DNA of 64,000 nt, taken from Caldicellulosiruptor kronotskyensis 2002. Lineage in GTDB: Bacteria > Bacillota > Thermoanaerobacteria > Caldicellulosiruptorales > Caldicellulosiruptoraceae. The stretch is from assembly GCF_000166775.1 (NCBI RefSeq), contig NC_014720.1, positions 955,501 to 1,019,500 of the forward strand. The letters run 5' to 3'. The position numbers and the translations under genes are program-made. Positions 48,421 through 62,184 of the stretch are shown here, one piece after another (position 1 is the first letter of the stretch; every line of letters begins with the position of its first letter). The notes under the pieces are model-generated. The model was given only the letters and a program-made list of their open reading frames with translations. It had not been told where the DNA came from and made no database searches.

Positions 48421-50695
48421 AACAGCAACTCCAACAGTAACACCAACCCCAACTCCAACCCCGACACCAACAGTAACAGCAACACCAACACCGACGCCGA
48501 GCAGCACACCTGTAGCAGGTGGGCAGATAAAGGTATTGTATGCAAACAAGGAGACAAATAGCACAACTAATACGATAAGGCCATGGTTGAAGGTAGTGAA
48601 CACTGGAAGCAGCAGCATAGATTTGAGCAGAGTAACGATAAGGTACTGGTACACGGTAGATGGGGACAAGGCGCAGAGTGCGATATCAGACTGGGCCCAG
48701 ATAGGAGCAAGCAATGTGACATTCAAGTTTGTGAAGCTGAGCAGTAGTGTAAGTGGAGCGGACTATTATTTAGAGATAGGATTTAAGAGTGGAGCTGGGC
48801 AGTTGCAGGCTGGTAAAGACACAGGGGAGATACAGATAAGGTTTAACAAGAGTGATTGGAGCAATTACAATCAGGGGAATGACTGGTCATGGATGCAGAG
48901 CATGACGAATTATGGAGAGAATACGAAGGTAACTGCGTATATAGATGGAGTATTGGTATGGGGACAGGAGCCGAGTGGAGCGACAGCAGCACCGACCCCG
49001 ACAGCGACACCGACACCTACACCAGCACCAACTCCAACTCCAACAGTAACACCTACCCCAACCCCAACCCCGACACCAACATCAACACCAACATCAACGG
49101 CAACGTCAATTCCATTACCAACAGTATCACCATCGTCGGCTGTTATTGAAATAGCAATAAATACAAATAAAGATAGGTCACCAATTAGCCCGTACATTTA
49201 TGGTGCAAACCAGGATATTGAAGGTGTAGTTCATCCTGCAAGAAGGTTAGGTGGAAACAGACTAACAGGATACAATTGGGAAAACAACTTTTCAAATGCG
49301 GGGAACGATTGGTATCATTCAAGTGACGATTATTTGTGCTGGAGCATGGGAATTTCTGGTGAAGATGCGAAGGTTCCAGCAGCAGTGGTATCTAAATTTC
49401 ATGAGTATTCCCTTAAAAATAATGCTTATTCTGCTGTAACTTTGCAAATGGCAGGATATGTGTCAAAAGATAATTATGGTACTGTTAGTGAAAATGAAAC
49501 AGCTCCATCTAACAGGTGGGCAGAGGTAAAATTTAAGAAGGATGCTCCTTTATCTTTGAATCCAGACTTGAATGATAACTTTGTTTATATGGATGAATTC
49601 ATAAATTATTTGATAAACAAATACGGAATGGCTTCTTCACCTACCGGGATAAAAGGGTATATACTTGATAATGAGCCTGATTTGTGGGCATCAACACATC
49701 CACGTATACATCCTAATAAGGTCACATGCAAAGAGTTGATTGATAAATCTGTTGAACTGGCAAAAGTTATAAAAACCCTTGATCCATCAGCTGAAGTTTT
49801 TGGATATGCATCATATGGGTTTATGGGTTATTATAGTCTCCAAGATGCGCCTGATTGGAATCAAGTTAAAGGAGATCATAGATGGTTTATAAGCTGGTAT
49901 CTGGAACAGATGAAAAAAGCATCAGACAGTTATGGAAAAAGATTATTAGATGTGCTTGATTTACACTGGTATCCAGAGGCACGAGGTGGAAATATTCGCG
50001 TGTGCTTTGATGGCGAAAATGACACATCAAAAGAAGTTGCTATAGCTAGGATGCAAGCTCCAAGAACACTATGGGACCCGACCTATAAAACATCAGTGAA
50101 AGGGCAAATTACAGCTGGTGAGAACAGCTGGATAAACCAGTGGTTTTCAGATTATTTGCCTATAATTCCAACCATAAATGCGGACATAGAGAAATATTAT
50201 CCTGGTACAAAACTTGCTATTAGCGAATTCGATTATGGCGGTCGAAATCATATTTCAGGGGGAATTGCTTTAGCTGATGTTCTTGGTATATTTGGTAAAT
50301 ATGGAGTGTACTTTGCAGCAAGATGGGGCGATTCTGGTAGTTATGCAGCGGCTGCATATAACATTTATCTTAATTATGATGGAAAAGGCTCAAAATATGG
50401 CAATACAAATGTAAGTGCTAATACAAGTGATGTTGAAAATATGCCAGTTTATGCCTCAATAAATGGGCAGGATGAATCTGAACTTCATATTATTCTAATA
50501 AACAGAAACTATGACAAAAAATTGCCTGCGAAGATCAGCATTACAAGCTCAAAAAACTATACAAAAGCAGAAATTTATGGTTTTGACAGTAATAGTCCTA
50601 TTGTCAGAAAAATGGGAAGTATGGATAATATAAAAAACAATGTTTTAACTATTGAGGTACCTAATTTAACAGTTTATCATATTGTTTTGTATTAA
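46844..50695 (+). CDS. GH5-CBM3b-CBM3b-GH44 mannanase/endoglucanase (ManA type)
   Basis: 1283 residues, GAGGGGGTTAG upstream. Signal peptide ~1-39; GH5 (mannanase-like, subfamily 8 pattern) ~42-330 with acid Glu162 (NIGNEPYGN) and nucleophile Glu257 (VIGEFGHQ); CBM3b ~354-510 and ~557-713; GH44 ~765-1283 with Glu944 (LDNEPDLW) and Glu1128 (AISEFDYGG). The order equals ManA-type proteins of this genus, which degrade mannans and beta-glucans/xyloglucan outside the cell. It follows celA by 155 bp with no own promoter recognised. The GH44 DNA is unlike its repeated partners and is unique in the window. Confidence 0.95.
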   Translation: MRVKTKMGKKWLSILCTVVFLLNILFIANVTNLPKVGAATSNDGVVKIDTSTLIGTNHAHCWYRDKLETALRGIRSWGMNSVRVVLSNGYRWTKIPASEVANIISLSRSLGFRAIVLEVHDTTGYGEDGAACSLAQAVEYWKEIKSVLEGNEDFVIINIGNEPYGNNNYQNWINDTKNAIKALRDAGFKHTIMVDAPNWGQDWSNTMRDNAQSIMEADPLRNLVFSIHMYGVYNTASKVEEYIKSFVEKGLPLVIGEFGHQHTDGDPDEETIVRYAKQYKIGLFSWSWCGNSSYVGYLDMVNNWDPNNPTPWGQWYKTNAIGASSVPTSTPTPTPTPTVTPTATPTPTPSSTPVAGGQIKVLYANKETNSTTNTIRPWLKVVNTGSSSIDLSRVTIRYWYTVDGDKAQSAISDWAQIGASNVTFKFVKLSSSVSGADYYLEIGFKSGAGQLQAGKDTGEIQIRFNKSDWSNYNQGNDWSWMQSMTNYGENTKVTAYIDGVLVWGQEPSGATAAPTPTATPTPTPAPTATPTVTPTPTPTPTPTVTATPTPTPSSTPVAGGQIKVLYANKETNSTTNTIRPWLKVVNTGSSSIDLSRVTIRYWYTVDGDKAQSAISDWAQIGASNVTFKFVKLSSSVSGADYYLEIGFKSGAGQLQAGKDTGEIQIRFNKSDWSNYNQGNDWSWMQSMTNYGENTKVTAYIDGVLVWGQEPSGATAAPTPTATPTPTPAPTPTPTVTPTPTPTPTPTSTPTSTATSIPLPTVSPSSAVIEIAINTNKDRSPISPYIYGANQDIEGVVHPARRLGGNRLTGYNWENNFSNAGNDWYHSSDDYLCWSMGISGEDAKVPAAVVSKFHEYSLKNNAYSAVTLQMAGYVSKDNYGTVSENETAPSNRWAEVKFKKDAPLSLNPDLNDNFVYMDEFINYLINKYGMASSPTGIKGYILDNEPDLWASTHPRIHPNKVTCKELIDKSVELAKVIKTLDPSAEVFGYASYGFMGYYSLQDAPDWNQVKGDHRWFISWYLEQMKKASDSYGKRLLDVLDLHWYPEARGGNIRVCFDGENDTSKEVAIARMQAPRTLWDPTYKTSVKGQITAGENSWINQWFSDYLPIIPTINADIEKYYPGTKLAISEFDYGGRNHISGGIALADVLGIFGKYGVYFAARWGDSGSYAAAAYNIYLNYDGKGSKYGNTNVSANTSDVENMPVYASINGQDESELHIILINRNYDKKLPAKISITSSKNYTKAEIYGFDSNSPIVRKMGSMDNIKNNVLTIEVPNLTVYHIVLY

Positions 50696-50929
50696 ACATC
50701 TATACAAACTAAATAAATCATTTAAAGTAATTTAGACAATTTCATAAGGATAGATGTTTATGTTGGCTATGGTGCCATTGCTATATTATTTGCAGAATGT
50801 GTGGTATTGCTGTCATGATTTCAATAACAATATATGGTATGTATTTATCCATAGGCGTTACAAAGTGCAGGACAGTGTTTATATCCAGCAAATAATGAAG
50901 AGACAGGCGTGTAGCTTGGGAAGAGGAAA

Positions 50930-51230
50930 TCTGGAATAAGAGTTTAATGGAGTTGTTTGATAGTTGATACTGTTGCAGCTTGAGAATCGAGTAGACTTTA
51001 AAAGTTTCTTTGAGCATGAGATAATTATACCGGATAGGATTTAAAGGAGAACTACCAAGTGAAAAGGTAATAAAGAGACGAATTGGGATTTTAAAGAGAT
51101 TAAGGGGAAAGTAAAACAGGATCTAAGTTTGCAGCAGTTAGAGTTGACATGTGAATCTTGGCAGGCACCAGAGCTTAGGTTTTACAGGCTTTAGTTTATA
51201 GCGCGGAATTGTAGCTATTATTGGAACTTA
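50930..51230 (+). pseudogene. Fossil GH48 3' end in the intergenic gap
   Basis: In the ~610-bp gap after the GH44 gene, translated fragments align with the GH48 C-terminus: DFKSFFEHE against [20 protein letters not shown] against [11 protein letters not shown], and WQAPELRFYRL against [11 protein letters not shown]. The DNA also matches, for example GTAATAAAGAG at 51067. Stops and indels have destroyed it. Nothing else was recognised in 50696-51305. Confidence 0.82.
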
Positions 51231-51305
51231 AAAAATATTATTTATAATGATTATATCTTAATGTAAAATAAAAAATAAAATAGAAAGAGGAGGTTAGTAG
51301 ATAAT

Positions 51306-54300
51306 ATGATGAAGAAATTAGTTAAAATTATAGCTCACGTGGTATTGATTACATTTGTAGCAGGTGTTTGTTTGTTTGGTGCGATGAGTTATTATCCAAT
51401 TGAAACCAAAGCAGCACCTGACTGGAGCATTCCAAGTTTGTATGAGAGTTATAAGAATGATTTTAGGATAGGTGTAGCAATACCTGCAAAATGTTTGAGC
51501 AACGATACAGACAGGAGGATGGTATTAAAACATTTTAACAGTATAACAGCAGAGAATGAAATGAAGCCAGAAAGTTTATTAGCTGGGCAAACAAGTACAG
51601 GTCTAAATTACAGATTTAGCACTGCTGATGCCTTTGTAAACTTTGCGAATACGAACAATATAGGAATTAGAGGACATACTTTAGTATGGCACAGCCAGAC
51701 GCCTGATTGGTTTTTTAAAGACAGCAGTGGACAAAGGTTAACCAAGGATGCATTGTTAGCAAGATTGAAGCAATATATATATGATGTTGTAGGAAGGTAT
51801 AAGGGAAAAGTATACGCATGGGACGTTGTAAATGAAGCCATTGATGAGAATCAGTCTGATGGTTATAGGCGGTCGACATGGTATGAGATTTGTGGACCAG
51901 AATACATTGAGAAAGCATTTATATGGGCACATGAAGCAGATCCCAACGCAAAGCTATTTTATAATGACTATAATACTGAGATTTCCAAGAAAAGAGATTT
52001 TATATACAACATGGTTAAGAATTTAAAATCAAAAGGAATACCAATACATGGTATTGGAATGCAATGCCATATAAATGTTAACTGGCCTTCAGTTAGCGAA
52101 ATAGAGAACAGCATAAAGTTATTCAGTTCAATACCGGGCATAGAAATTCATATAACAGAGCTTGATATGAGTTTATACAATTACGGATCAAGCGAAAACT
52201 ATTCGACACCCCCACAGGACTTACTTCAGAAGCAAGCTCAGAAGTACAAAGAATTATTTACAATGTTAAAGAAGTATACGAATGTTGTAAAATGTGTAAC
52301 ATTTTGGGGATTAAAAGATGATTATTCATGGTTAAGATCTTTTAACGGCAAAAATGATTGGCCATTATTGTTTTTTGAGGATTACAGTGCAAAACCAGCT
52401 TATTGGGCAGTAATAGAAGCATCAGGGACATCAACAACACCAGCTCCAACTACAACTATTACACCGACTCCAACACCAACATCAACAGCAACACCAACAC
52501 CGACACCCACACCAGCACCAACAGCAACTCCAACCCCAACAGTGACACCGACACCAACGTCAACACCAACACCGACGCCGAGCAGCACACCTTTAGCAGG
52601 TGGGCAGATAAAGGTATTGTATGCAAACAAGGAGACAAATAGCACAACTAATACGATAAGGCCATGGTTGAAGGTAGTGAACACTGGAAGCAGCAGCATA
52701 GATTTGAGCAGAGTAACGATAAGGTACTGGTACACGGTAGATGGGGACAAGGCACAGAGTGCGATATCAGACTGGGCCCAGATAGGAGCAAGCAATGTGA
52801 CATTCAAGTTTGTGAAGCTGAGCAGTAGTGTAAGTGGAGCGGACTATTATTTAGAGATAGGATTTAAGAGTGGAGCTGGGAAGTTGCAGGCTGGTAAAGA
52901 CACAGGGGAGATACAGATAAGGTTTAACAAGAGTGACTGGAGCAATTACAATCAGGGGAATGACTGGTCATGGATGCAGAGCATGACGAATTATGGAGAG
53001 AATACGAAGGTAACTGCGTATATAGATGGAGTATTGGTATGGGGACAGGAGCCGAGTGGAGCGACAGCGACACCGACACCTACACCAGCACCAACTCCAA
53101 CTCCAACTCCAACAGTAACACCTACCCCAACACCAACGTCAACACCAACACCGACGCCGAGCAGCACACCTTTAGCAGGTAGACAGATAAAGGTATTGTA
53201 TGCAAACAAGGAGACAAATAGCACAACAAACACGATAAGGCCATGGTTGAAGGTAGTGAACACTGGAAGCAGCAGCATAGATTTGAGCAGAGTAACGATA
53301 AGGTACTGGTACACGGTAGATGGGGACAAGGCACAGAGTGCGATATCAGACTGGGCCCAGATAGGAGCAAGCAATGTGACATTCAAGTTTGTGAAGCTGA
53401 GCAGTAGTGTAAGTGGAGCGGACTATTATTTAGAGATAGGATTTAAGAGTGGAGCTGGGAAGTTGCAGGCTGGTAAAGACACAGGGGAGATACAGATAAG
53501 GTTTAACAAGAGTGACTGGAGCAATTACAATCAGGGGAATGACTGGTCATGGATGCAGAGCATGACGAATTATGGAGAGAATACGAAGGTAACTGCGTAT
53601 ATAGATGGAGTATTGGTATGGGGACAGGAGCCGAGTGGAGCGACAGCGACACCGACACCTACACCAGCACCAACTCCAACTCCAACTCCAACAGTAACAC
53701 CTACCCCAACACCAACGTCAACACCAACACCGACACCAACTGCTACACCGACGCCAACACCGACAGTAACACCAACCCCAACCCCAACCCCGACACCAAC
53801 AGTAACAGCAACACCAACACCGACGCCAAGCAGCACACCGGGTGTGCTTGGCGAATATGGGCAGAGGTTTATGTGGTTATGGAACAAGATACATGATCCT
53901 GCGAACGGGTATTTTAACCAGGATGGGATACCATATCATTCGGTAGAGACATTGATATGCGAAGCACCTGATTATGGTCATTTGACCACGAGTGAGGCAT
54001 TTTCGTACTATGTATGGTTAGAGGCAGTGTATGGTAAGTTAACAGGTGACTGGAGCAAATTTAAGACAGCATGGGACACATTAGAGAAGTATATGATACC
54101 ATCAGCGGAAGATCAGCCGATGAGGTCATATGATCCTAACAAGCCAGCGACATACGCAGGGGAGTGGGAGACACCGGACAAGTATCCATCGCCGTTGGAG
54201 TTTAATGTACCTGTTGGCAAAGACCCGTTGCATAATGAACTTGTGAGCACATATGGTAGCACATTAATGTATGGTATGCACTGGTTGATGGACGTAGACA

Positions 54301-55736
54301 ACTGGTATGGATATGGCAAGAGAGGGGACGGAGTAAGTCGGGCATCATTTATCAACACGTTCCAGAGAGGGCCTGAGGAGTCTGTATGGGAGACGGTGCC
54401 ACATCCGAGCTGGGAGGAATTCAAGTGGGGCGGACCGAATGGATTTTTAGATTTGTTTATTAAGGATCAGAACTATTCGAAGCAATGGAGATATACGGAT
54501 GCACCAGATGCTGATGCGAGAGCTATTCAGGCTACTTATTGGGCGAAAGTATGGGCGAAGGAGCAAGGTAAGTTTAATGATATAAGCAGCTATGTAGCGA
54601 AGGCAGCGAAGATGGGAGACTATTTAAGGTATGCGATGTTTGACAAGTATTTCAAGCCATTAGGATGTCAGGATAAGAATGCGGCTGGAGGAACGGGGTA
54701 TGACAGTGCACATTATCTGCTATCATGGTATTATGCATGGGGTGGAGCATTGGATGGAGCATGGTCATGGAAAATAGGGAGCAGCCATGTGCACTTTGGA
54801 TATCAGAATCCGATGGCGGCATGGGCATTAGCGAATGATAGTGATATGAAGCCGAAGTCGCCGAATGGAGCGAGCGATTGGGCAAAGAGTTTGAAGAGGC
54901 AGATAGAATTTTACAGGTGGTTACAGTCAGCGGAGGGAGCGATAGCAGGAGGCGCGACAAATTCATGGAATGGCAGATATGAGAAGTATCCAGCAGGGAC
55001 AGCAACATTTTATGGAATGGCATATGAACCGAATCCGGTATATCATGATCCTGGGAGCAACACATGGTTTGGATTCCAGGCATGGTCTATGCAGAGGGTA
55101 GCGGAGTATTACTATGTGACAGGAGATAAGGACGCAGGAGCACTGCTTGAGAAGTGGGTAAGCTGGGTTAAGAGTGTAGTGAAGTTGAATAGTGATGGTA
55201 CGTTTGCGATACCGTCGACGCTTGATTGGAGCGGACAACCTGATACATGGAACGGGGCGTATACAGGGAATAGCAACTTACATGTTAAGGTAGTGGACTA
55301 TGGTACTGACTTAGGAATAACAGCGTCATTGGCGAATGCGTTGTTGTACTATAGTGCAGGGACGAAGAAGTATGGGGTATTTGATGAGGGAGCGAAGAAT
55401 TTAGCGAAGGAATTGCTGGACAGGATGTGGAAGTTGTACAGGGATGAGAAGGGATTGTCAGCGCCAGAGAAGAGAGCGGACTACAAGAGGTTCTTTGAGC
55501 AAGAGGTATATATACCTGCAGGATGGACAGGGAAGATGCCGAATGGAGATGTAATAAAGAGTGGAGTTAAGTTTATAGACATAAGGAGCAAGTATAAACA
55601 AGATCCTGATTGGCCGAAGTTAGAGGCGGCATACAAGTCAGGGCAGGCACCTGAGTTCAGATATCACAGGTTCTGGGCACAGTGCGACATAGCAATAGCT
55701 AATGCAACATATGAAATACTGTTTGGCAATCAATAA
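51306..55736 (+). CDS. GH10-CBM3b-CBM3b-GH48 xylanase/cellulase
   Basis: 1476 residues, AGAGGAGGTTAG upstream. Signal peptide ~1-37; GH10 ~42-370 with acid Glu177 ([10 protein letters not shown]) and nucleophile Glu285 (HITELDMS); CBM3b ~430-586 and ~623-780; long linker; GH48 845-1476, nearly identical to that of CelA. Secreted; xylan and cellulose attack in one chain, as in the GH10/GH48 enzyme known from C. bescii. The second CBM3b starts AGRQIKV where others have AGGQIKV. Confidence 0.95.
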   Translation: MMKKLVKIIAHVVLITFVAGVCLFGAMSYYPIETKAAPDWSIPSLYESYKNDFRIGVAIPAKCLSNDTDRRMVLKHFNSITAENEMKPESLLAGQTSTGLNYRFSTADAFVNFANTNNIGIRGHTLVWHSQTPDWFFKDSSGQRLTKDALLARLKQYIYDVVGRYKGKVYAWDVVNEAIDENQSDGYRRSTWYEICGPEYIEKAFIWAHEADPNAKLFYNDYNTEISKKRDFIYNMVKNLKSKGIPIHGIGMQCHINVNWPSVSEIENSIKLFSSIPGIEIHITELDMSLYNYGSSENYSTPPQDLLQKQAQKYKELFTMLKKYTNVVKCVTFWGLKDDYSWLRSFNGKNDWPLLFFEDYSAKPAYWAVIEASGTSTTPAPTTTITPTPTPTSTATPTPTPTPAPTATPTPTVTPTPTSTPTPTPSSTPLAGGQIKVLYANKETNSTTNTIRPWLKVVNTGSSSIDLSRVTIRYWYTVDGDKAQSAISDWAQIGASNVTFKFVKLSSSVSGADYYLEIGFKSGAGKLQAGKDTGEIQIRFNKSDWSNYNQGNDWSWMQSMTNYGENTKVTAYIDGVLVWGQEPSGATATPTPTPAPTPTPTPTVTPTPTPTSTPTPTPSSTPLAGRQIKVLYANKETNSTTNTIRPWLKVVNTGSSSIDLSRVTIRYWYTVDGDKAQSAISDWAQIGASNVTFKFVKLSSSVSGADYYLEIGFKSGAGKLQAGKDTGEIQIRFNKSDWSNYNQGNDWSWMQSMTNYGENTKVTAYIDGVLVWGQEPSGATATPTPTPAPTPTPTPTVTPTPTPTSTPTPTPTATPTPTPTVTPTPTPTPTPTVTATPTPTPSSTPGVLGEYGQRFMWLWNKIHDPANGYFNQDGIPYHSVETLICEAPDYGHLTTSEAFSYYVWLEAVYGKLTGDWSKFKTAWDTLEKYMIPSAEDQPMRSYDPNKPATYAGEWETPDKYPSPLEFNVPVGKDPLHNELVSTYGSTLMYGMHWLMDVDNWYGYGKRGDGVSRASFINTFQRGPEESVWETVPHPSWEEFKWGGPNGFLDLFIKDQNYSKQWRYTDAPDADARAIQATYWAKVWAKEQGKFNDISSYVAKAAKMGDYLRYAMFDKYFKPLGCQDKNAAGGTGYDSAHYLLSWYYAWGGALDGAWSWKIGSSHVHFGYQNPMAAWALANDSDMKPKSPNGASDWAKSLKRQIEFYRWLQSAEGAIAGGATNSWNGRYEKYPAGTATFYGMAYEPNPVYHDPGSNTWFGFQAWSMQRVAEYYYVTGDKDAGALLEKWVSWVKSVVKLNSDGTFAIPSTLDWSGQPDTWNGAYTGNSNLHVKVVDYGTDLGITASLANALLYYSAGTKKYGVFDEGAKNLAKELLDRMWKLYRDEKGLSAPEKRADYKRFFEQEVYIPAGWTGKMPNGDVIKSGVKFIDIRSKYKQDPDWPKLEAAYKSGQAPEFRYHRFWAQCDIAIANATYEILFGNQ

Positions 55737-57468
55737 TTAAGTAGGTAAATGAAAATTTAGCGGGGTAGCACAACTATAGGTATGATGTGCTGCCTCGCTA
55801 AAATCCTGTATGGAGGTGTTTAAAAAATAGTACAAAAAATAAAGAGGTATAATGGCAAAAATGCATAAAAAAGAGGGGGTTAGGTTTTAAGATGAGAGTA
55901 AAAACAAAAATGGGAAAGAAATGGTTGAGTATACTATGTACAGTTGTTTTTTTATTGAACATTTTGTTTATAGCAAATGTAACGAATTTACCCAAAGTTG
56001 GTGCGGCTACATCTAATGATGGAGTAGTGAAGATAGATACTAGCACATTAATAGGAACAAATCACGCACATTGCTGGTACAGAGATAAACTTGAGACGGC
56101 ATTGCGAGGGATAAGGTCATGGGGTATGAACTCTGTGAGGGTAGTGCTGAGTAATGGCTATCGATGGACGAAGATACCAGCAAGTGAAGTAGCAAATATT
56201 ATATCATTGTCAAGAAGTCTTGGATTCAGAGCCATTGTATTAGAAGTTCACGACACGACAGGATATGGTGAGGACGGTGCAGCATGTTCATTGGCGCAAG
56301 CAGTAGAATATTGGAAAGAGATAAAGAGTGTGTTAGAAGGCAATGAGGATTTTGTTATAATAAACATTGGTAATGAGCCGTATGGGAACAATAACTATCA
56401 AAACTGGATTAATGACACGAAGAATGCTATAAAAGCGCTAAGGGATGCAGGGTTCAAGCACACGATAATGGTTGATGCACCGAACTGGGGGCAGGATTGG
56501 TCTAATACTATGAGAGACAATGCCCAGAGCATAATGGAAGCAGATCCGCTGCGCAATTTGGTATTTTCGATTCATATGTACGGTGTATACAATACAGCGA
56601 GCAAGGTAGAAGAATATATCAAGTCATTTGTGGAGAAAGGGCTGCCATTAGTTATTGGGGAGTTTGGGCATCAGCATACAGATGGTGACCCTGACGAGGA
56701 AGCTATTGTCAGGTATGCAAAACAATACAAGATAGGACTTTTTAGCTGGTCTTGGTGTGGCAATTCGAGCTATGTAGGGTACTTGGACATGGTAAACAAT
56801 TGGGACCCCAATAATCCAACTCCATGGGGGCAATGGTATAAAACTAATGCGATTGGTGCCTCTTCAGTACCTACTTCAACACCAACACCGACACCAACAC
56901 CAACAGTAACACCAACTGCTACCCCAACACCGACGCCGAGCAGCACACCTGTAGCAGGCGGGCAGATAAAGGTACTGTATGCAAACAAGGAGACAAATAG
57001 CACAACTAATACGATAAGGCCATGGTTGAAGGTAGTGAACACTGGAAGCAGCAGCATAGATTTGAGCAGAGTAACGATAAGGTACTGGTACACGGTAGAT
57101 GGGGACAAGGCGCAGAGTGCGATATCAGACTGGGCCCAGATAGGAGCAAGCAATGTGACATTCAAGTTTGTGAAGCTGAGCAGTAGCGTAAGTGGAGCGG
57201 ACTATTATTTAGAGATAGGATTTAAGAGTGGAGCTGGGCAGTTGCAGGCTGGTAAAGACACAGGGGAGATACAGATAAGGTTTAACAAGAGTGATTGGAG
57301 CAATTACAATCAGGGGAATGACTGGTCATGGATGCAGAGCATGACGAATTATGGAGAGAATACGAAGGTAACTGCGTATATAGATGGTGTATTGGTATGG
57401 GGACAGGAGCCGAGTGGAGCGACAGCAGCACCGACCCCGACAGCGACACCGACACCTACTCCAGCACC
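53786..57468 (+). repeat. 3.7-kb direct repeat, copy 2
   Basis: Second copy of 44738-48420, covering the GH48 of the GH10 enzyme, the gap and the GH5-CBM3b of the next gene. The direct orientation allows 9048-bp deletion or amplification. Confidence 0.93.
55756..55802 (+). terminator. Long hairpin after the GH10-GH48 gene
   Basis: Identical copy of 46708-46754, carried in the 3.7-kb repeat; again without a U-tract. Confidence 0.55.
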
Positions 57469-59557
57469 AACTCCGACCCCAACGACGGCACCAACACCAA
57501 CTGCTACACCGACGCCAACACCGACAGTAACACCAACCCCAACCCCAACCCCGACACCAACAGTAACAGCAACACCAACACCGACGCCAAGCAGCACACC
57601 TGTAGCAGGTGGACAGATAAAGGTATTGTATGCAAACAAGGAGACAAATAGCACAACTAATACGATAAGGCCATGGTTGAAGGTAGTGAACACTGGAAGC
57701 AGCAGCATAGATTTGAGCAGAGTAACGATAAGGTACTGGTACACGGTAGATGGGGACAAGGCACAGAGTGCGATATCAGACTGGGCCCAGATAGGAGCAA
57801 GCAATGTGACATTCAAGTTTGTGAAGCTGAGCAGTAGCGTAAGTGGAGCGGACTATTATTTAGAGATAGGATTTAAGAGTGGAGCTGGGCAGTTGCAGGC
57901 TGGTAAAGACACAGGGGAGATACAGATAAGGTTTAACAAGAGTGATTGGAGCAATTACAATCAGGGGAATGACTGGTCATGGATGCAGAGCATGACGAAT
58001 TATGGAGAGAATACGAAGGTAACTGCGTATATAGATGGAGTATTGGTATGGGGACAGGAGCCGAGTGGAGCGACAGCAGCACCGACCCCGACAGCGACAC
58101 CGACACCTACTCCAGCACCAACTCCAACTCCAACGCCGGCACCAACACCAACGTCAACACCAACATCAACGTCAACACCAACATCAACGCCGACTCCGAC
58201 ACCGACTCTGACAGCTACCCCGACGCCGACACCAACACCGGTGCAGACTGTAACACCAACGCCAACAGTAACTCCAAATCCAACATCAACACCGAGTATT
58301 CCTGATGATGCAAATGATGATTGGCTTTATGTAAGTGGTAATAAAATAGTTGATAAAGATGGTAGACCGGTATGGTTAACAGGTATTAACTGGTTTGGAT
58401 ACAATACAGGTACAAATGTTTTTGATGGTGTATGGAGTTGCAATCTAAAAGATACTTTGGCTGAAATAGCCAATAGAGGCTTTAATTTGCTAAGAATTCC
58501 AATATCAGCCGAGATTATACTGAACTGGTCGCAAGGTATTTATCCAAAACCAAATATAAACTACTACGTTAATCCAGAACTTGAGGGCAAAAACAGTCTA
58601 GAAGTATTTGACATAGTTGTACAAACATGTAAAGAAGTTGGTTTGAAAATTATGTTGGATATTCATAGCATAAAAACAGACGCAATGGGACATATCTATC
58701 CAGTATGGTATGATGATAAATTTACTCCAGAGGATTTTTTTAAGGCGTGTGAGTGGATTACAAATAGATATAAAAAGGATGATACTATTATAGCTTTTGA
58801 CCTAAAAAATGAGCCACATGGAAAACCATGGCAAGACACAACATTTGCAAAATGGGATAATTCAACAGATATTAATAATTGGAAATATGCGGCTGAAACA
58901 TGTGCGAAACGTATACTAAATATAAATCCAAACCTTCTTATTGTAATAGAAGGAATTGAAGCATATCCAAAAGATGACGTTACATGGACATCAAAATCCT
59001 ATAGCGATTACTATTCAACATGGTGGGGCGGTAACTTGCGAGGTGTTAAAAAGTATCCTATTAATCTGGGTAAATATCAAAATAAAGTAGTATATTCACC
59101 TCATGATTACGGACCCTCTGTTTACCAGCAGCCGTGGTTTTATTCAGGCTTCACAAAAGAGTCTTTACTACAAGATTGTTGGCGTCCGAATTGGGCTTAC
59201 ATCATGGAAGAAAACATTGCGCCGCTGCTGATAGGTGAATGGGGTGGTTATCTTGATGGAGCTGATAACGAAAAGTGGATGAGATATCTACGAGATTACA
59301 TCATAGAGAATCATATTCATCACACATTTTGGTGCTTTAATGCTAACTCAGGTGACACTGGAGGTTTGGTTGGATACGATTTTACGACATGGGATGAAAA
59401 AAAATACTCATTTTTAAAGCCGGCTCTTTGGCAAGACAGTCAAGGTAGGTTTGTTGGATTAGATCACAAGCGATCCTTAGGTACAAATGGGAAAAACATT
59501 AATATTACAATTTACTACAACAATAATGAACCAGCGCCAGTTCCAGCCGCAAAATGA
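55892..59557 (+). CDS. GH5-CBM3b-CBM3b-GH5 mannanase/cellulase
   Basis: 1221 residues. The first ~510 residues are nearly identical to the ManA-type protein (signal peptide, GH5 with Glu162 and Glu257, CBM3b ~354-510). A second CBM3b (~571-727), a ~75-residue Pro-Thr-Ser linker and a different GH5 (~805-1221) follow. The C-terminal GH5 has acid Glu974 (LKNEPHGKP) and nucleophile Glu1116 (LIGEWGGY) and resembles cellulase GH5 modules of the genus. Secreted. The two GH5 domains are not related closely, so this is a mannan plus glucan enzyme. Confidence 0.95.
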   Translation: MRVKTKMGKKWLSILCTVVFLLNILFIANVTNLPKVGAATSNDGVVKIDTSTLIGTNHAHCWYRDKLETALRGIRSWGMNSVRVVLSNGYRWTKIPASEVANIISLSRSLGFRAIVLEVHDTTGYGEDGAACSLAQAVEYWKEIKSVLEGNEDFVIINIGNEPYGNNNYQNWINDTKNAIKALRDAGFKHTIMVDAPNWGQDWSNTMRDNAQSIMEADPLRNLVFSIHMYGVYNTASKVEEYIKSFVEKGLPLVIGEFGHQHTDGDPDEEAIVRYAKQYKIGLFSWSWCGNSSYVGYLDMVNNWDPNNPTPWGQWYKTNAIGASSVPTSTPTPTPTPTVTPTATPTPTPSSTPVAGGQIKVLYANKETNSTTNTIRPWLKVVNTGSSSIDLSRVTIRYWYTVDGDKAQSAISDWAQIGASNVTFKFVKLSSSVSGADYYLEIGFKSGAGQLQAGKDTGEIQIRFNKSDWSNYNQGNDWSWMQSMTNYGENTKVTAYIDGVLVWGQEPSGATAAPTPTATPTPTPAPTPTPTTAPTPTATPTPTPTVTPTPTPTPTPTVTATPTPTPSSTPVAGGQIKVLYANKETNSTTNTIRPWLKVVNTGSSSIDLSRVTIRYWYTVDGDKAQSAISDWAQIGASNVTFKFVKLSSSVSGADYYLEIGFKSGAGQLQAGKDTGEIQIRFNKSDWSNYNQGNDWSWMQSMTNYGENTKVTAYIDGVLVWGQEPSGATAAPTPTATPTPTPAPTPTPTPAPTPTSTPTSTSTPTSTPTPTPTLTATPTPTPTPVQTVTPTPTVTPNPTSTPSIPDDANDDWLYVSGNKIVDKDGRPVWLTGINWFGYNTGTNVFDGVWSCNLKDTLAEIANRGFNLLRIPISAEIILNWSQGIYPKPNINYYVNPELEGKNSLEVFDIVVQTCKEVGLKIMLDIHSIKTDAMGHIYPVWYDDKFTPEDFFKACEWITNRYKKDDTIIAFDLKNEPHGKPWQDTTFAKWDNSTDINNWKYAAETCAKRILNINPNLLIVIEGIEAYPKDDVTWTSKSYSDYYSTWWGGNLRGVKKYPINLGKYQNKVVYSPHDYGPSVYQQPWFYSGFTKESLLQDCWRPNWAYIMEENIAPLLIGEWGGYLDGADNEKWMRYLRDYIIENHIHHTFWCFNANSGDTGGLVGYDFTTWDEKKYSFLKPALWQDSQGRFVGLDHKRSLGTNGKNINITIYYNNNEPAPVPAAK

Positions 59558-59828
59558 TAAAATACGGTAAATGGGAATTTGTAGATATATAAGAAAAATT
59601 TGAGGACAGTAAAGGACTGCATAGTTGAAGTTATAAACAAGTAAATTTAAAAAAAAAAAGAAGGGGTGATCTAAAACAGATAGAAATATATGTAATTATA
59701 TTAAAATTATATTAAGTAACTATTAAACATTTATTTGTGGGAACAAAGTATGAGTTTCGAAATTATAACATCCAATACGATTAATTAAAAATTAACTATC
59801 AGATCAAAAAAGGGGGTTAGGGTTAAAA

Positions 59829-62168
59829 ATGCTTAAACTAAAAAGAGCAATAAAAATGATTACATTTTGTGTTGCTGTGGTATTTCTATTGCAGATTTTC
59901 TTTCTATTTTCAGGATATAATAACAGTGAAGTAAAAGCAGCAACAACCTTTAACTATGGTGAAGCTCTTCAAAAAGCGATCATGTTTTATGAATTCCAGA
60001 TGTCAGGTAAACTACCATCATGGATCCGTAACAACTGGCGCGGGAATTCTGGTCTAAATGATGGCAAAGATGTGGGTTTAGATCTTACTGGTGGCTGGCA
60101 TGATGCTGGTGACCATGTAAAGTTTAATCTACCAATGTCATACAGTGCTTCAATGCTTTCGTGGGCAGTTTATGAGTACAAAGCAGCATTTGAGAAAAGT
60201 GGTCAGCTTGAACATATACTTAACCAGATTGAATGGGTAAATGACTACTTTGTAAAATGCCATCCATCAAAGTATGTATACTACTATCAAGTTGGTGACC
60301 CAATTGAAGATCATAACTTCTGGGGTCCAGCAGAAGTTATGCAAATGAAACGGCCAGCATACAAGTGTGATTTAAATAATCCAGCAAGTTCGGTTGTTGC
60401 AGAAACAGCAGCATCCTTAGCTGCAGCTTCAATCGTCATACGTGAAAGAAATAGTCAAAAGGCAGACACATATTTGCAGCATGCGATGGAACTCTTTGAT
60501 TTTGCCGATAGAACTCGTAGTGATGCAGGGTATACCGCAGCAACAGGATTTTACACATCAGGTGGTTTTATTGATGATCTTGGTTGGGCAGCAGTGTGGC
60601 TATATCTTGCGACAAATGACAAATCATATTTAGATAAAGCTGAGGCGCTTATGGCAGAATATGCCGGTGGCACAAATACATGGACACAGTGCTGGGACGA
60701 TGTAAGATACGGAGCAATATTGCTTTTAGCAAAAATAACTAATAAAGACATATATAAAGGTGCTGTTGAAAGAAATCTTGATCATTGGACATATAACATA
60801 ACCTATACACCTAAAGGTCTTGCATGGATAACAGGGTGGGGCTCACTTAGGTATGCCACAACTGCAGCTTTCTTAGCGTTTGTTTATGCAGATTGGTCAG
60901 GATGTCCAGAAAATAAGCGAACAGCTTATCTAAAATTTGGTGAGAGTCAGATTAACTATGCATTAGGTTCAACAGGAAGAAGCTTTTTGGTAGGATTTGG
61001 GCAAAATTATCCACAACATCCACATCACAGAAATGCACACAGTTCATGGGCGAACAGTATGCGAATACCTGAATATCATCGACACATACTTTATGGTGCA
61101 TTAGTAGGCGGACCAGGCTCTGATGATAGTTACAATGATGATATTACTGACTATGTTCAAAACGAGGTGGCTTGTGACTACAATGCTGGTATTGTAGGTG
61201 CTCTGGCAAAAATGTACCTTATGTATGGAGGAGACCCAATACCTAATTTCAAAGCTATCGAAAAGCCAACTAATGATGAAATTTTTGTTGAATCCAAGTT
61301 TGGTAATTCACAGGGTACAAACTATACCGAAATAATTTCATACATTTATAACAGAACGGGATGGCCGCCTCGAGTCACAGATAATCTAAACTTTAAGTAT
61401 TTTATTGACCTAAGTGAGTTAATCAAGGCTGGGTATGGTCCTGATGTTGTTAAAGTAGAGACATATTATTCAGAAGGTGGAAAAATATCTGGACCATACG
61501 TATGGAATGCATCAAAGAACCTTTACTATATATTAGTTGATTTTACAGGAACAAAAATATATCCAGGTGGGGAAGTAGAACACAAAAAACAAGCTCAATT
61601 TAAGATATCTGTACCACAAGGTGTTCCATGGGATCCAACTAATGACCCATCTTATGCAGGATTAACAAAAGAACTTAGTAAAAATAAGTTCATAGCAGCT
61701 TATGAAGGTAACGTGCTGGTATGGGGACAAGAACCAGAGGGTTCGTCAAGTTCAACGTCAACCCCAACACCAACTGCTACACCAACACCGACACCAACTG
61801 CTACACCGACGCCAACACCGACAGTAATACCAACCCCAACCCCGACACCAACAGTAACAGCAACACCAACACCGACGCCAAGCAGCACACCTATAGCAGG
61901 TGGGCAGATAAAGGTATTGTATGCAAACAAGGAGACAAATAGCACAACTAATACGATAAGGCCATGGTTGAAGGTAGTGAACACTGGAAGCAGCAGCATA
62001 GATTTGAGCAGAGTAACGATAAGGTACTGGTACACGGTAGATGGGGACAAGGCGCAGAGTGCGATATCAGACTGGGCCCAGATAGGAGCAAGCAATGTGA
62101 CATTCAAGTTTGTGAAGCTGAGCAGTAGCGTAAAGTGGAGCGGACTATTATTTAGAGATAGGATTTAA
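59829..62168 (+). CDS. GH9-CBM3c-CBM3b... cellulase, 5' part of a frameshifted gene
   Basis: 779 residues to a premature stop; AAGGGGGTTAGG upstream. Signal peptide ~1-37; GH9 ~40-465 with DAGDH 92-96 and acid Glu446 ([10 protein letters not shown]); CBM3c ~470-635; linker; CBM3b from ~690. At 62131 the sequence reads GCGTAAAGTGG where all nine other CBM3b copies have GCGTAAGTGG. The extra A shifts the frame and stops it at 62168. Without it the protein would be ~1373 residues, GH9-CBM3c-CBM3b-CBM3b-GH5, a known architecture of this locus. GH9 itself is intact and could still be secreted. Confidence 0.9.
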   Translation: MLKLKRAIKMITFCVAVVFLLQIFFLFSGYNNSEVKAATTFNYGEALQKAIMFYEFQMSGKLPSWIRNNWRGNSGLNDGKDVGLDLTGGWHDAGDHVKFNLPMSYSASMLSWAVYEYKAAFEKSGQLEHILNQIEWVNDYFVKCHPSKYVYYYQVGDPIEDHNFWGPAEVMQMKRPAYKCDLNNPASSVVAETAASLAAASIVIRERNSQKADTYLQHAMELFDFADRTRSDAGYTAATGFYTSGGFIDDLGWAAVWLYLATNDKSYLDKAEALMAEYAGGTNTWTQCWDDVRYGAILLLAKITNKDIYKGAVERNLDHWTYNITYTPKGLAWITGWGSLRYATTAAFLAFVYADWSGCPENKRTAYLKFGESQINYALGSTGRSFLVGFGQNYPQHPHHRNAHSSWANSMRIPEYHRHILYGALVGGPGSDDSYNDDITDYVQNEVACDYNAGIVGALAKMYLMYGGDPIPNFKAIEKPTNDEIFVESKFGNSQGTNYTEIISYIYNRTGWPPRVTDNLNFKYFIDLSELIKAGYGPDVVKVETYYSEGGKISGPYVWNASKNLYYILVDFTGTKIYPGGEVEHKKQAQFKISVPQGVPWDPTNDPSYAGLTKELSKNKFIAAYEGNVLVWGQEPEGSSSSTSTPTPTATPTPTPTATPTPTPTVIPTPTPTPTVTATPTPTPSSTPIAGGQIKVLYANKETNSTTNTIRPWLKVVNTGSSSIDLSRVTIRYWYTVDGDKAQSAISDWAQIGASNVTFKFVKLSSSVKWSGLLFRDRI

Positions 62169-62184
62169 GAGTGGAGCTGGGCAG

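Noticed and set aside
50754-51017. Short ORFs on both strands in the gap after the GH44 gene
   Set aside because: They overlap or adjoin the fossil GH48 sequence and show no independent coding signal.
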